Below, in pieces: positions 17,480-26,086 of a stretch of 64,000 nt of DNA. Positions within the stretch are counted from its first letter, which is position 1; each line of letters begins with the position of its first letter. The notes beneath the pieces are model-generated. The model ran no database searches, had not been told where the DNA came from, and saw nothing but the letters and a program-made list of their open reading frames with translations. The translations under genes were made by a program, and so were the position numbers. Origin of the DNA: Haliscomenobacter sp. (GTDB taxonomy: Bacteria; Bacteroidota; Bacteroidia; Chitinophagales; Saprospiraceae); the NCBI GenBank assembly GCA_016713275.1, contig JADJPL010000004.1, positions 124,001 to 188,000 on the forward strand, read 5' to 3'.

Positions 17480-18448
17480 ATGTATCCATTACTCCCTTTT
17501 ATCCTCTTTTTCCTTGCCCTGTTGATCCTTTTTTCAGGGATTTTCATCGTGCGGCAACAAACAGCAGTTCTTGTGGAACGGTTTGGGAAATTCCAAAGCG
17601 TCAAACAACCGGGATTGCAATTTAAGATCCCCATGGTGGATCGCGTTGTCGGAAGAATTAACCTTAAAATCCAACAGTTGGATGTTATCGTGGAAACCAA
17701 GACCAAGGATAATGTCTTTGTCAAACTGAAAGTGTCCGTACAGTTTAAGGTACTTGCAGACGCCATTTTCGACGCGTTCTACAAACTCGAGAATCCGCAC
17801 GAGCAAATTACCGCCTACATCTTCGATAACGTGCGCGCCGAAGTGCCCAAGATGAAACTCGACGAAGTGTTTGAACGCAAAGACGATATCGCCTTAGCCA
17901 TCCGCAGGGAATTGGAAGAGGCCATGAACGAATACGGCTTCGGTATCGTCAAAGCCCTCGTTACCGACATCGACCCGGACAACGCAGTGAAAAATGCGAT
18001 GAACCGCATCAACGCGGCCGAACGCCAAAAACTGGCCGCCGAATACGAAGGAGAAGCCGAACGAATCCGGATCGTCGCCAGAGCCAAAGCAGAAGCGGAA
18101 AGCAAACGCCTCCAGGGCCAGGGGATCGCCGACCAGCGCCGCGAAATCGCCAAAGGCCTCGAAGAATCAGTCGACATCCTCAACAACGTGGGGATCAACT
18201 CCCAGGAAGCCTCCGCCCTGATCGTCGTTACCCAGCACTACGATACCCTGCAATCGCTCGGCGACCACGCCAATTCCAACCTCATCCTCATGCCCAACGC
18301 CCCGACCGCAGCCAGCGAAATGCTCAACAGCATGGTCACCTCCTTCACCGCCTCCCAGCTTATCGGCGAAGATATGAAGCGGGCCAAAGCCCTCAAATCC
18401 GGACCAGAACCAATGAAAGTGCCGGAAGTGATCAAACACAAGGAGTAG
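17480..18448 (+). CDS. SPFH/Band 7 (stomatin-like) membrane protein
   Basis: 322 aa. An N-terminal membrane helix (about residues 4-24) leads into the SPFH domain (IVRQQTAVLVERFGKFQSV, IPMVDRV, FDNVRAEVPKMKLDEVFERKDDI). An Ala/Glu-rich coiled coil (about 170-220: AERQKLAAEYEGEAERIR) and a C-terminal oligomerisation region follow. It resembles the stomatin/QmcA/HflK branch that forms large rings in the membrane and scaffolds proteases or lipid domains. No NfeD partner is adjacent. It is a single-gene unit between two repeat elements. Confidence 0.9.
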   Translation: MYPLLPFILFFLALLILFSGIFIVRQQTAVLVERFGKFQSVKQPGLQFKIPMVDRVVGRINLKIQQLDVIVETKTKDNVFVKLKVSVQFKVLADAIFDAFYKLENPHEQITAYIFDNVRAEVPKMKLDEVFERKDDIALAIRRELEEAMNEYGFGIVKALVTDIDPDNAVKNAMNRINAAERQKLAAEYEGEAERIRIVARAKAEAESKRLQGQGIADQRREIAKGLEESVDILNNVGINSQEASALIVVTQHYDTLQSLGDHANSNLILMPNAPTAASEMLNSMVTSFTASQLIGEDMKRAKALKSGPEPMKVPEVIKHKE

Positions 18449-18449
18449 A

Positions 18450-18487
18450 CGGGAGACGGGGAGACGGTGGACGGTGGACGGGGGACG
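18450..18487. repeat. Short 7-bp tandem array (GGACGGT type)
   Basis: Five to six imperfect heptamers (GACGGGA, GACGGGG, GACGGTG, GACGGTG, GACGGGG) begin directly after the SPFH stop. They are the same kind of array as at 9594-9683, with a different unit. No coding role is seen. Confidence 0.65.
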
Positions 18488-18547
18488 GAAAGAATGAAAG
18501 AACCCGATCTCTACTTCGTGAAGCGCCTTGGAAATCCCTTCTAAGAA

Positions 18548-18711
18548 TAGACTTGTTGAGACGGGTCAGCGTGGTGGTAAAAATGAGCTATTTTTCGTCC
18601 ACACGAATGCTTTTGGAGGGAGCATAGCCGAGCTACGTGACCGAAAAAAGGCATAGTGTGGGCGAAAAATAGCCATTTTAAACCCGCGATGATTCCGTCG
18701 CAACAAGTCTA
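18548..18711. mobile_element. MITE-like palindromic element, family B, copy 1 (164 bp)
   Basis: The ends TAGACTTGTTG and CAACAAGTCTA are inverted repeats. Internal arms (GAGCTATTTTTCGTCCACAC against GTGTGGGCGAAAAATAGC) extend the hairpin. It is the same length as, and nearly identical to, the copy at 42180-42343. The final CTA serves as the stop codon (TAG) of the minus-strand CoA-transferase gene. Confidence 0.85.
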
Positions 18712-19797
18712 ATACAAATTAAAGGCAACCGATTGAATGGACCTTGCCGGGCTACCGTCTGGCAAGGTCCATTCAATGATCATGTCTTTGGCCAAAGGGG
18801 TTTCAAAAACCTCCTGCATATCCTTGATGCTGCCTGCCGGGATGTCCTTTTCGAGGCATTTTTGCAGGAAAACGGCCCTTTCCATCCGGGAAATCGCCTT
18901 CGCTAAACCTTCGTTAAGTTCCTGCCGGTGTTTCACGCGATCGGCATTCGAGCCAAACAGGGGGAAAGTTTTCCATTCTTCCAGGTCAAGCACGTCGCAT
19001 AGAGCCTGGAATTGGCGCTCAGTGCCAATGGCCAGCACGATGGGTTTCCCGTCGGCGCAGATAAATGGATCGCCATACGGGGCAATATTGGGATGCCGGC
19101 TCCCCATGCGTTGGGGGATATGGCCGGCCATAAGCCAGTTGGTAGCCTGGTTCGCCAGGGACGCCAGCGCGGAATGAAACAGCGAAGTTTCTACCAGCCC
19201 GCCTTTGCCGGTTTTTTCTCTTTGCAGTAAAGCCAGCAGGATGCCTTCTTTCAACTGGTGGGCTGCCAAAAGGTCGATCAGCGCCACCGGCATTTTAACC
19301 GGATCCCTGCCGGGTTCGCCGGTCATGAACAGAAATCCCGCTTCCGCCTGAAGCACGACATCAAAAGCCGGGCGGCCATCGCCGGGGCCGTATCCGGTAA
19401 GCTGGCCAACAATGAGTTTTGGAAACGCCTTCGAGAGCCGGGCATAATCGAGCCCCAGGCGTTTCGCCGAATCTTCCCGGAAGTTGGTCAGCAGGATATC
19501 CGCTTTGCCTATGGCCTCCCAGACTACCGCCCAGTCGCCCGGGGCTTCCAAATCCAGGAGCAACGTTTGCTTGCCCCAGTTTACACAGGCATAATAGGCA
19601 GAAAAGGAGGACGAGGCATCTTCTTCCGGAACTTTCCAACGGCGCGTCACATCGCCGCCGGTGGCTTTATTTTCAATTTTCAGCACCTCGGCGCCTAATT
19701 CAGCAAAAAACAGCCCCACCGCCGGCCCGGCCAGGACGCTGGCCAGTTCCACCACTTTTAACCCGGACAATACCTTGGAATGCGCTTCTCTTTTCAT
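18709..19797 (-). CDS. Class III (CaiB/BaiF) CoA-transferase
   Basis: 362 aa. The N-terminal G-L-K-V-V-E-L-A-S-V-L-A-G-P-A segment, an ILLTNFR stretch and the catalytic Asp in R-P-A-F-D-V-V-L-Q-A-E-A-G fit family III CoA-transferases, which move CoA between carboxylates (carnitine, formate/oxalate, succinate with various acids). The substrate cannot be assigned. It is cytosolic. The stop codon comes from the end of the family B element, so the original C terminus may have been altered by insertion, though the length is normal to slightly short for the family. It is divergent from the NAD(P)HX repair gene across 69 nt. Confidence 0.85.
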   Translation of the reverse strand: MKREAHSKVLSGLKVVELASVLAGPAVGLFFAELGAEVLKIENKATGGDVTRRWKVPEEDASSSFSAYYACVNWGKQTLLLDLEAPGDWAVVWEAIGKADILLTNFREDSAKRLGLDYARLSKAFPKLIVGQLTGYGPGDGRPAFDVVLQAEAGFLFMTGEPGRDPVKMPVALIDLLAAHQLKEGILLALLQREKTGKGGLVETSLFHSALASLANQATNWLMAGHIPQRMGSRHPNIAPYGDPFICADGKPIVLAIGTERQFQALCDVLDLEEWKTFPLFGSNADRVKHRQELNEGLAKAISRMERAVFLQKCLEKDIPAGSIKDMQEVFETPLAKDMIIEWTLPDGSPARSIQSVAFNLY

Positions 19798-19866
19798 CGT
19801 GGTTTTTCTCCATTTTTCCCTAAATTACCTAACTTTCACCAGCTTTCAATTCAGGAATTCAATCGA

Positions 19867-21365
19867 ATGAAAATCCTTTTTAGCCCCCAGATTCGGGAAG
19901 CGGACCAATACACTATCCGGCAGGAACCCGTGGCTTCCATTGAGCTGATGGAACGGGCGGCTACCGCTTTTGTCCAGTGGTTCGAATGGCGTTTTCAAGA
20001 CACGTCCCAAGAAGTGGCGATCGCCTGCGGTACCGGAAATAACGGAGGCGATGGACTGGCGATTGCGCGGCTGCTCTACCACCGTTTTTACCCGGTAAGC
20101 GTTTTCCTTATGCAAATCGGAGAAACGCTTTCCCCGGATTGTCAGGTCAATTTGGAGCAGCTTCCTCCCGGGAGGCGGTCCCGGTGACGGTTGTGGCGGA
20201 TGGAGACTCCTTGCCTACGCTGCCGGAAAAGGCTATTCTGGTGGATGCTCTATTTGGGTCCGGGCTAAACCGCCCGGTAGAAGGGTATTGGGCGGCGTGC
20301 ATCGAGGCGTTATCCAGGCATCCCGGGGTGAAAGTATCTGTTGACCTTCCTTCCGGGTTGTTTGCGGACACCCACAGTTCGGGCACGGTTTTTCGGGCTG
20401 ATTTTACCTGCAGTTTTGAGCTTCCCAAACTGGCGTTTTTCATGCCGGAAAACGGCCCTTTTACCGGGGAATGGGAAATCGTGCCGATTGGGCTGAGCCC
20501 ATCCTTTATTGACCAGGCAGAAACGCCGTATGGGTACACCCGTAAGGAAGACGTGCAGCCTTTGCTCAGGCGCCGAAACCGGTTTGCCCACAAAGGGCAT
20601 TTCGGGCATGCTTTGCTGGTTTGCGGCAGCTATGGCATGATCGGGGCCGCGATTTTGAGCTCCAGGGCCTGTCTGCGAAGCGGAGTGGGCCTGCTAACGG
20701 TCCATACGCCCCGGTGCGGGTATAGCATCCTCCAAAGCACGGTCCCGGAGGCCATGGCCAACCCCGACCGCCACGAACTCCACTGGACAGAAAGCCCATC
20801 CCTCCAGGGGTATGCCGCCATAGGCGTTGGCTGCGGCATAGGAAAGCAGCCCGCTACGCTGGAAGCGTTGCGCGATTTACTGAAGCAGGCGCGCCAGCCT
20901 TTGGTTTTGGATGCCGATGCCCTCAACCTGCTCGCAGCCTCCGACCTGCTATCCTTGATCCCAAAAGGAAGCATTCTGACGCCCCACCCCAAGGAATTCG
21001 AGCGTTTGTTTGGTCCTTCTTCCAATGATTTTGAGCGTCTGGCCCTGCTCCGGGAAAAAGCGAAAGCACTCGGGTGCGTCCTCGTTTTAAAAGGCGCGTT
21101 CACGGCGGTAGGTTCTCCGGAAGGCGCCATTTGGTTTAACGGCTCCGGCAACCCGGGGATGGCTACCGCCGGCAGCGGAGACGTCCTTACCGGCATATTA
21201 ACCGGGCTGCTGGCGCAAGGATACGCTCCCTGGGACGCTGCCCGGCTTGGCGTATTTTTGCACGGACTGGCAGGGGATTTGGCAGCCGAAAGGCTTGGGC
21301 ACGACGCCCTCCTGGCGGGAGACCTGGTAGACTGCCTCGGACATGCTTTTCAATACTTGAAATAA
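19867..21365 (+). CDS. nnr: Bifunctional NAD(P)HX epimerase / ADP-dependent dehydratase, one frameshift
   Basis: The N-terminal domain (epimerase, YjeF_N; IACGTGNNGGDGLAIAR) runs to about 20168. The C-terminal kinase-like dehydratase domain carries HKGHFGHALLVCGSYGMIGAA, LDADALN, LTPHPKEF and the ATP-site GNPGMATAGSGDVLTG. A GGG run at 20169-20171 needs one more G to join the halves (giving L-P-P-G-E-A-V-P-V-T-V-V). Repaired length is about 499 aa, typical. The enzyme repairs hydrated NADH/NADPH, using ADP for dehydration. ATG 19867 is chosen because an upstream in-frame ATG (19780) would add a non-conserved leader. The stop is 9 nt before the sirtuin gene. Confidence 0.9.
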
Positions 21366-21374
21366 ATCGTTTCC

Positions 21375-22066
21375 ATGGACAGACATATCGTGGTTTTAAC
21401 CGGCGCCGGCATGAGCGCAGAGAGCGGTATCCCACGTTTCGCGACAGCGGAGGGCTTTGGCAGAAGTACGACTTCATGGAATTGGCCTCCATTCAGGGGT
21501 GGCAGAAAAACCCGCAGCTGGTTCTCGAATTCTACAACGACCGCAGGAGAAAGCTCAACGAAGTAGAGCCCAACCCGGCACACGTAGCCCTTGCTGAGCT
21601 GGAAAAGCGCGTCCTGGTGACGATTGTTACCCAAAACGTAGACGACCTGCACGAGCGGGCAGGCAGCCAAACCGTCCTTCACCTACATGGGGAACTACGG
21701 AAAGTACGGAGCACCAAGGATCCAAAGCTTGTTCTGAATTGGACCAAAGATCTGCACTTGGGGGACCTCTGCCCTTTGGGTAGCCAGCTTCGCCCCCATA
21801 TCGTTTGGTTTGGAGAGGAAGTCCCTATGATCGGCACAGCAGCAGGGATCGTTTCCACGGCTACCGATCTTATGATCATCGGGACGTCGATGCAGGTTTA
21901 TCCGGCAGCGTCTCTGGTTCAGTTTGTAGCTCCCGAAATTCCGGTATATTATATCGATCCCCATCCGGCCGTTAGCGCCGAATTTGAAGACTTGGTCCAA
22001 TTTACCCTGTATGCCGAAAAAGCAAGCATAGGAGTTCCCAAAGCTATTGAGCGCATACTCAGCTAG
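21375..22066 (+). CDS. cobB: NAD-dependent protein deacylase (sirtuin), one frameshift
   Basis: A GAGMSAESGIP NAD-binding motif opens the protein. After residue 20 the frame is broken: at 21430-21432 there are three C where four restore T-F-R-D-S-G-G-L-W. The rest continues normally (TQNVDDLHERAG with the Asn-Asp pair, catalytic His in LHLHGEL, GSQLRPHIVWFGEEVP, GTSMQVYPAASL). Repaired length is 230 aa, a class III-type bacterial sirtuin. The four Zn-binding Cys usual in the small domain are absent (a single Cys in G-D-L-C-P), as is common in Bacteroidota versions. It removes acyl groups from Lys using NAD+. It is co-transcribed with the NAD(P)HX repair enzyme. Confidence 0.88.
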
Positions 22067-22115
22067 GCAAGAGCAAGAAACTCCCTTCAGAGCCAGCGAC
22101 GAATAAGAAAATCGA

Positions 22116-22572
22116 TCAGAAACGGCGGTAAACGACCACACCTGTGAACAGGTAAATGTCGTCGGCGTCCGGACCAGCAGCCATGCTGATCCCATCGATG
22201 TAATCCGAGAAAGTCAGCCGGAGACCAGATTCAACCGCAAAGGAATACTTGGTACTCAGGTCAATCTTGAGGCCCAATCCGATAGGCAGTACAATGTTCA
22301 GGCGGGTGCTGCTTTCCCTGAGATCAGCGGCTATTTCATCGCGGAGGGAAGCAGAGGTATTCCCGCTGAAATCCGGGTTGAGATTCATATAAGCAAACCC
22401 AAGCCCTGCGAACAGGTAGGGGGAGATTAGCTTTTTCGGATGGGTTAATGTCTCCGGAATAGTTTGCTGCGCCTAAGAAAAATCCACCTTCCCAGTTATA
22501 CACCTTTGTAATCTGGGATAAAGCGAACAGCGGCATCATCAGCATAAACAGGAACAGATGGATAGCCTTCAT
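22116..22572 (-). pseudogene. Remnant of a DUF6089-like outer-membrane protein
   Basis: A signal peptide and first strand (KAIHLFLFMLMMPLFALSQ, then GGFFLGAANYSGDI) are followed abruptly by the late part of the barrel (Y-L-F-A-G-L-G-F-A-Y-M-N-L-N-P-D-F), which is in another frame. Rejoined, the gene encodes only about 152 aa. The related N-terminal domain of the neighbouring OmpA protein has about 80-100 more residues between equivalent points, so a one-base shift plus an internal deletion of roughly 250 bp is inferred. The C-terminal strands end in an aromatic residue (Y-R-R-F), as outer-membrane barrels do. It is probably non-functional. Confidence 0.6.
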
Positions 22573-22710
22573 TGGAATTCGGTTTTTAGAATGTGGTATG
22601 TACGGTAAAAATAAAGAATAACATCCTATCCCGCTACATCCGGAATGGCATTATTCATATTTTGTTTTTCGCAATACTTCAGAACAATAAAGAAGGCGCT
22701 TCCACATCGG

Positions 22711-24372
22711 CTACTTGCTATCCACCGCCAGGATCAGTTCAAACTCCACCCGCCGGTTGATTGCTCGCCCTTGAGGGGTCCGGTTATCACGGATAGGAAG
22801 CGTTTCTCCATAACCCTCCCACCGGATGCGTTCGGACGGAACCTGCATCTGGACCAGGTAATCGAAACAAGCTTGCGCCCGCTTCCTGGAAAGGATCAGG
22901 TTGGACTCCGCTTTTCCCTGGCTATCGGTATGGCCCCGGATATCCAAAGAAAAGGCGGGGTAATTCCGGACCAGAACGACGATTTGGTCCAAAATCTTCC
23001 GGGAGTCGGTCAACAGAATAGCGCTTCCAGTTTTGAACCGGACCTCCTTCATCGCTTTTTCCAGGAGTTTTTTCTCTTCGGCTTTCAGTTCCGGGCACCC
23101 TTGCAGCGAGTCGATGCCGGGTTCGTTCGGGCAGCAATCTTCGGGGTCTATCCACCCATCACCGTCGGAATCCGGGCATCCGGTGAAGCCAATGGTGTCC
23201 GGAGTATGCGGACAAAGGTCCATCGCATCGACAATCCCATCGCAATCGGAATCGGGCAAAGGGCAGCCGCCGTGCTCCCGGAGGCCGGCTTCCAGCGGGC
23301 AGGGGTCTTCCGGGTCGGGAATAGAATCAAAATCGGAATCCGGGCAGCCATCAAAAACGAGCAAGCCTTCCGCGTCCGGGCAGGCGTCCAGGCTGTCGAT
23401 CACGCAGTCGTTGTCCCGGTCGGGGCATCCATGCGTATCTTCATAGCCAAAAGCAAACGGACATTGATCGGCTTTATCCATGATCCCGTCTCCGTCGCTA
23501 TCCGCGCATCCGCTGTACTCGGCTAAACCAGGCTGGTCGGGGCAAGCGTCCTCCGCATCTTCTACCCCGTCTCCATCCCGATCAGGACATCCCCTGGCGC
23601 TGGGGCTTCCAGCCAATCTCGGGCAGGCATCTTCTTTATCTGCAAAACCGTCCCGGTCGGAATCCTTGGGCTGGAACCGAAAACTCAAGCCCGTACCTGC
23701 TGTGAGAAGCCAATCCCTGGCTTTGGGGTTTCCGGAATGGCTGATCCCATCAAGGCGGTCCGTCCATTGGTAATGCGAATTGACGTGAAAGAAAAGAGAA
23801 GCCGAACGCCCAAGGGGGAGATTCCATAACCCGCCCATCGTTATTCCGGGAAGAATCAAAGGCGATTTAACGTCCAGATCCCGCTGAATGGCCGGCGGAA
23901 CCGGCTGATCGTCCTGGAGCCCAAACCGGGGCTCCGCCTTCAGATACATCGCACCTACTCCCACCACGATTACCGGAGCGACGAAACACCGGCTGCGGAG
24001 CATTGGTTTTTCTTTGGACAAATAAGCCCAGGGATCCCACTCCACCGCAGCAGACAGTTCGCCGAACTGGCTTTGGAAACTAAAATTCCGGCGCCGTTGT
24101 CCGTTATCGGGTTCCGCCTGGCGGTCATCCCCGCGAAACCCTCCATAAAGGGCCTGAAAGCGAAATGACCAGGCAGGGGTTTGCCGCATCCGCAATAAAA
24201 GCCCATACGCAGGCTGAACCTCCGCAGGGGCGGGATAAAAGAAAGGAGTAAGATCGCCCAGATAGCCTGCCCCTCCTCCCCATACTCCCAATTCCAGGCG
24301 GGATTGTGCCGCGAGCGCCCCCGAAAAAAGAACCCATAACCAAATGAACAGGTAGTACCTCATCCAAGTCAA
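22711..24372 (-). CDS. OmpA-family outer-membrane protein with DUF6089-like barrel and TSP3 repeats
   Basis: 553 aa. After a signal peptide comes a DUF6089-like beta-barrel region (about residues 22-230; GGGAGYLGDLTPF, NFSFQSQFGELSAA). Seven thrombospondin type 3 calcium-binding repeats (D-x-D-x-D-G, C-P-D) cover about 235-430, and a C-terminal OmpA domain (about 440-550) has the peptidoglycan-binding signature DIRGHTDSQG and N-x-x-L-S-x-x-R-A. It should link the outer membrane to peptidoglycan, with the TSP3 section as a Ca2+-stiffened rod in the periplasm. The remnant barrel gene follows it on the same strand. Confidence 0.9.
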   Translation of the reverse strand: MTWMRYYLFIWLWVLFSGALAAQSRLELGVWGGGAGYLGDLTPFFYPAPAEVQPAYGLLLRMRQTPAWSFRFQALYGGFRGDDRQAEPDNGQRRRNFSFQSQFGELSAAVEWDPWAYLSKEKPMLRSRCFVAPVIVVGVGAMYLKAEPRFGLQDDQPVPPAIQRDLDVKSPLILPGITMGGLWNLPLGRSASLFFHVNSHYQWTDRLDGISHSGNPKARDWLLTAGTGLSFRFQPKDSDRDGFADKEDACPRLAGSPSARGCPDRDGDGVEDAEDACPDQPGLAEYSGCADSDGDGIMDKADQCPFAFGYEDTHGCPDRDNDCVIDSLDACPDAEGLLVFDGCPDSDFDSIPDPEDPCPLEAGLREHGGCPLPDSDCDGIVDAMDLCPHTPDTIGFTGCPDSDGDGWIDPEDCCPNEPGIDSLQGCPELKAEEKKLLEKAMKEVRFKTGSAILLTDSRKILDQIVVLVRNYPAFSLDIRGHTDSQGKAESNLILSRKRAQACFDYLVQMQVPSERIRWEGYGETLPIRDNRTPQGRAINRRVEFELILAVDSK

Positions 24373-24604
24373 ACTTTTCAGTTTTCATGGGCCAGGCGGC
24401 GGAGTGATTTCCGAAACCCGCAATAGCCCGAATAAACGAATCGGGGGAGCTGAATCGATTAGACCGGGGCGGATTTCTCTCAAACGTATTATTCGCGAAT
24501 CTGGTACGCAACTTAATTATTTTTATCAATTTTTTGGCAATTTAATACCGGTTACCTGGCATTTTCAGCCATTTCCTCTAAGCCGTCCTCCCTGCTCCCG
24601 GCAA

Positions 24605-24636
24605 CAAAAAAGGGCGAGCCGAATGCTCGCCCTTGA
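24605..24636 (-). terminator. Intrinsic terminator (minus strand)
   Basis: Read on the minus strand: AAGGGCGAGC-ATTCG-GCTCGCCCTT followed by TTTTGTTGCC. It is an 8-10-bp GC-rich stem with a T run. It would end corA read-through or a small RNA starting in the 24640-24740 stretch. Confidence 0.75.
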
Positions 24637-24746
24637 TATCAGTAAGTTAAACAAGGGAGGGGTAGGTAACCCCGTATCGTCGACATGCTCGTCTGCTTGT
24701 TATCAGGTTCAAATATAGGAACGGAGGAAAAAAATTGGTTGAAAAG

Positions 24747-24832
24747 TTTTCCACAGGAAGTGGAAAACAATCACAGATTACTAATAACCAAATCTTTACA
24801 AGTTTTCCACATGGTGGAAAACAGGTGGAAAA
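24747..24832. other. Cluster of five GTTTTCCAC boxes (DnaA-box-like)
   Basis: TTTTCCACA at 24747-24755 and 24803-24811 (plus), and GTGGAAAA at 24760-24767, 24814-24821 and 24825-24832 (minus), are arranged as inverted pairs around an AT-rich spacer. Each is one base from the DnaA consensus TTATCCACA. This could be an origin-related site or an operator; there is no proof. Confidence 0.45.
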
Positions 24833-24872
24833 AACGAAGAGGACCGGAAACCAACGCCCGATGGATTAGGGT

Positions 24873-25820
24873 TCAGAACAACCGTTTGCGCTGAAAATAC
24901 CAGGCGATCACGACGCTGACCAGCGCAGAAAATACGAGAATAACAACGATCGCAAACCGGCTTGCGGAAAAAGGCAACGGCAAGTTCATGCCGAAAAAAC
25001 TGGTAATGAAGGTAGGCACTGCGATGAAGATGGTCACCAGCGTCAGACGATGGATGGTGACGTTCATATTGTTGGAAATGATGGAAGCATAGGTATCCAT
25101 CGTGCCGCTGAGAATGTTGTTGTACACATTCGCCATTTCCAGCGCCTGCCCGTTGTCGATGATGATATCTTCAAACAGGTCTGTTTTTTCTTCATCCTCC
25201 CGGATATTCAGCAAGTCCGTTCGCTTCATCTTCATTTTCAACAAGTCATTAGCGCTCAATGAGTTGAGAAAGTAAACCAGGCTTTTTTCAATGCTCAGCA
25301 GCTGCTTGAGTTCCCGGTTTCTGCTGGCATGGTAGAGCTCCTGTTCGATCAGATTTCGCTTCAGGTCCAGTTTTTTCAAACAAGTCAGGAACCGGTACAC
25401 GTTGTGTTCCAGGATTTGCAGGATGAACATGGTTTCCTCGGCCGGGTTGAAGTTTTTCACCTTATTGTCCAGAAAACGCTGCAACACGGGATTTTCTACC
25501 GAAGTGATGGTGATGAGGGCATCCAGCGCAAAAATGATGCCGATGGGCACGGTGATATAGATGGCGTCGTTCTCCTCGTCGGAGGGATTAAGCACGGGCG
25601 TATTGACCAGGACCAAGCGGACCTCGTCTTCCACTTCGAAACGGGACCGCTCATCCATATCGAGGGAGTCGGTCAGAAAATCGAGCGGAACTTCAAAAGT
25701 CTGGGCGACCTCCTCCAGTTCTTCCTGGCTGAACGGAGGGGAAATATTCACCCAACACCCATGTTCCGGTTGTTCCAGCTCCCGCAATCGATCCCCAACT
25801 TTTGCGTAATACCGAACCAT
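24873..25820 (-). CDS. corA: CorA-family divalent metal ion transporter
   Basis: The start is set at ATG 25820 (315 aa; M-V-R-Y-Y-A-K-V-G-D-R) because it lies 30 nt below a good -7 box. The frame extends to 25865. The long N-terminal cytosolic domain is mixed alpha/beta with helices rich in Leu/Glu/Lys. Two C-terminal membrane helices flank the G-M-N selectivity motif (FFGMNLPLPF), and the protein ends with a basic tail. CorA pentamers take up Mg2+ (also Co2+ or Ni2+) down the membrane potential. It stands alone on its strand. Confidence 0.9.
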   Translation of the reverse strand: MVRYYAKVGDRLRELEQPEHGCWVNISPPFSQEELEEVAQTFEVPLDFLTDSLDMDERSRFEVEDEVRLVLVNTPVLNPSDEENDAIYITVPIGIIFALDALITITSVENPVLQRFLDNKVKNFNPAEETMFILQILEHNVYRFLTCLKKLDLKRNLIEQELYHASRNRELKQLLSIEKSLVYFLNSLSANDLLKMKMKRTDLLNIREDEEKTDLFEDIIIDNGQALEMANVYNNILSGTMDTYASIISNNMNVTIHRLTLVTIFIAVPTFITSFFGMNLPLPFSASRFAIVVILVFSALVSVVIAWYFQRKRLF

Positions 25821-25850
25821 ACGCCAGGCATTTTTTCCTCGTAAACCGCA

Positions 25851-25858
25851 CAAAAGTA
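25851..25858 (-). promoter_or_regulatory. -7 box of corA promoter
   Basis: On the minus strand, TACTTTTG matches TAnnTTTG 30 nt before the chosen start. The nearest minus-strand TTG is only 12 nt further upstream. Confidence 0.5.
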
Positions 25859-25913
25859 CAATCAATACCCCAAATAAAGAGGTTTGCCGCTTTTAAATAT
25901 ACCAACCCTTCTT

Positions 25914-25978
25914 TAGACTTGTTGCGGGGAGCATCCGCACGGGTTATTCTGCCCACGCTGCCCCTGCGCAACAAGCCT
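25914..25978. mobile_element. Short element with family B ends
   Basis: It begins TAGACTTGTTGCGGGGAGC and ends GCTGCCCCTGCGCAACAAGCCT-like, giving inverted repeats that share the first 13 bp of family B. The interior is only about 25 bp and unrelated to the 164-bp copies. It lies between lolC/E and corA. Confidence 0.55.
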
Positions 25979-26086
25979 TTTGGAGGGGCCGCCGTAAAAA
26001 CCATTCCGGACCGAATCCACCGCTTCCTGTTCTGTAACGCAGGCGATCCAAAAATAGTGAAGTATTTCTTTTGTTACAGGCCTTCT

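Larger units (their letters stand above)
24373..24872. other. Non-coding region between corA and ompA
   Basis: No gene is supported. It holds a minus-strand terminator hairpin (24605-24636) and a cluster of five GTTTTCCAC-type boxes (24747-24832), described separately. About 110 nt between them (24637-24745) could be a short minus-strand transcript, but no known RNA family was recognised. Confidence 0.5.

Noticed and set aside
24640..24730. tRNA-like or tmRNA-like sequence (GGTTCAAAT at 24710)
   Set aside because: No acceptor or anticodon stem can be paired around the T-loop-like string, and no tag-peptide frame is seen.
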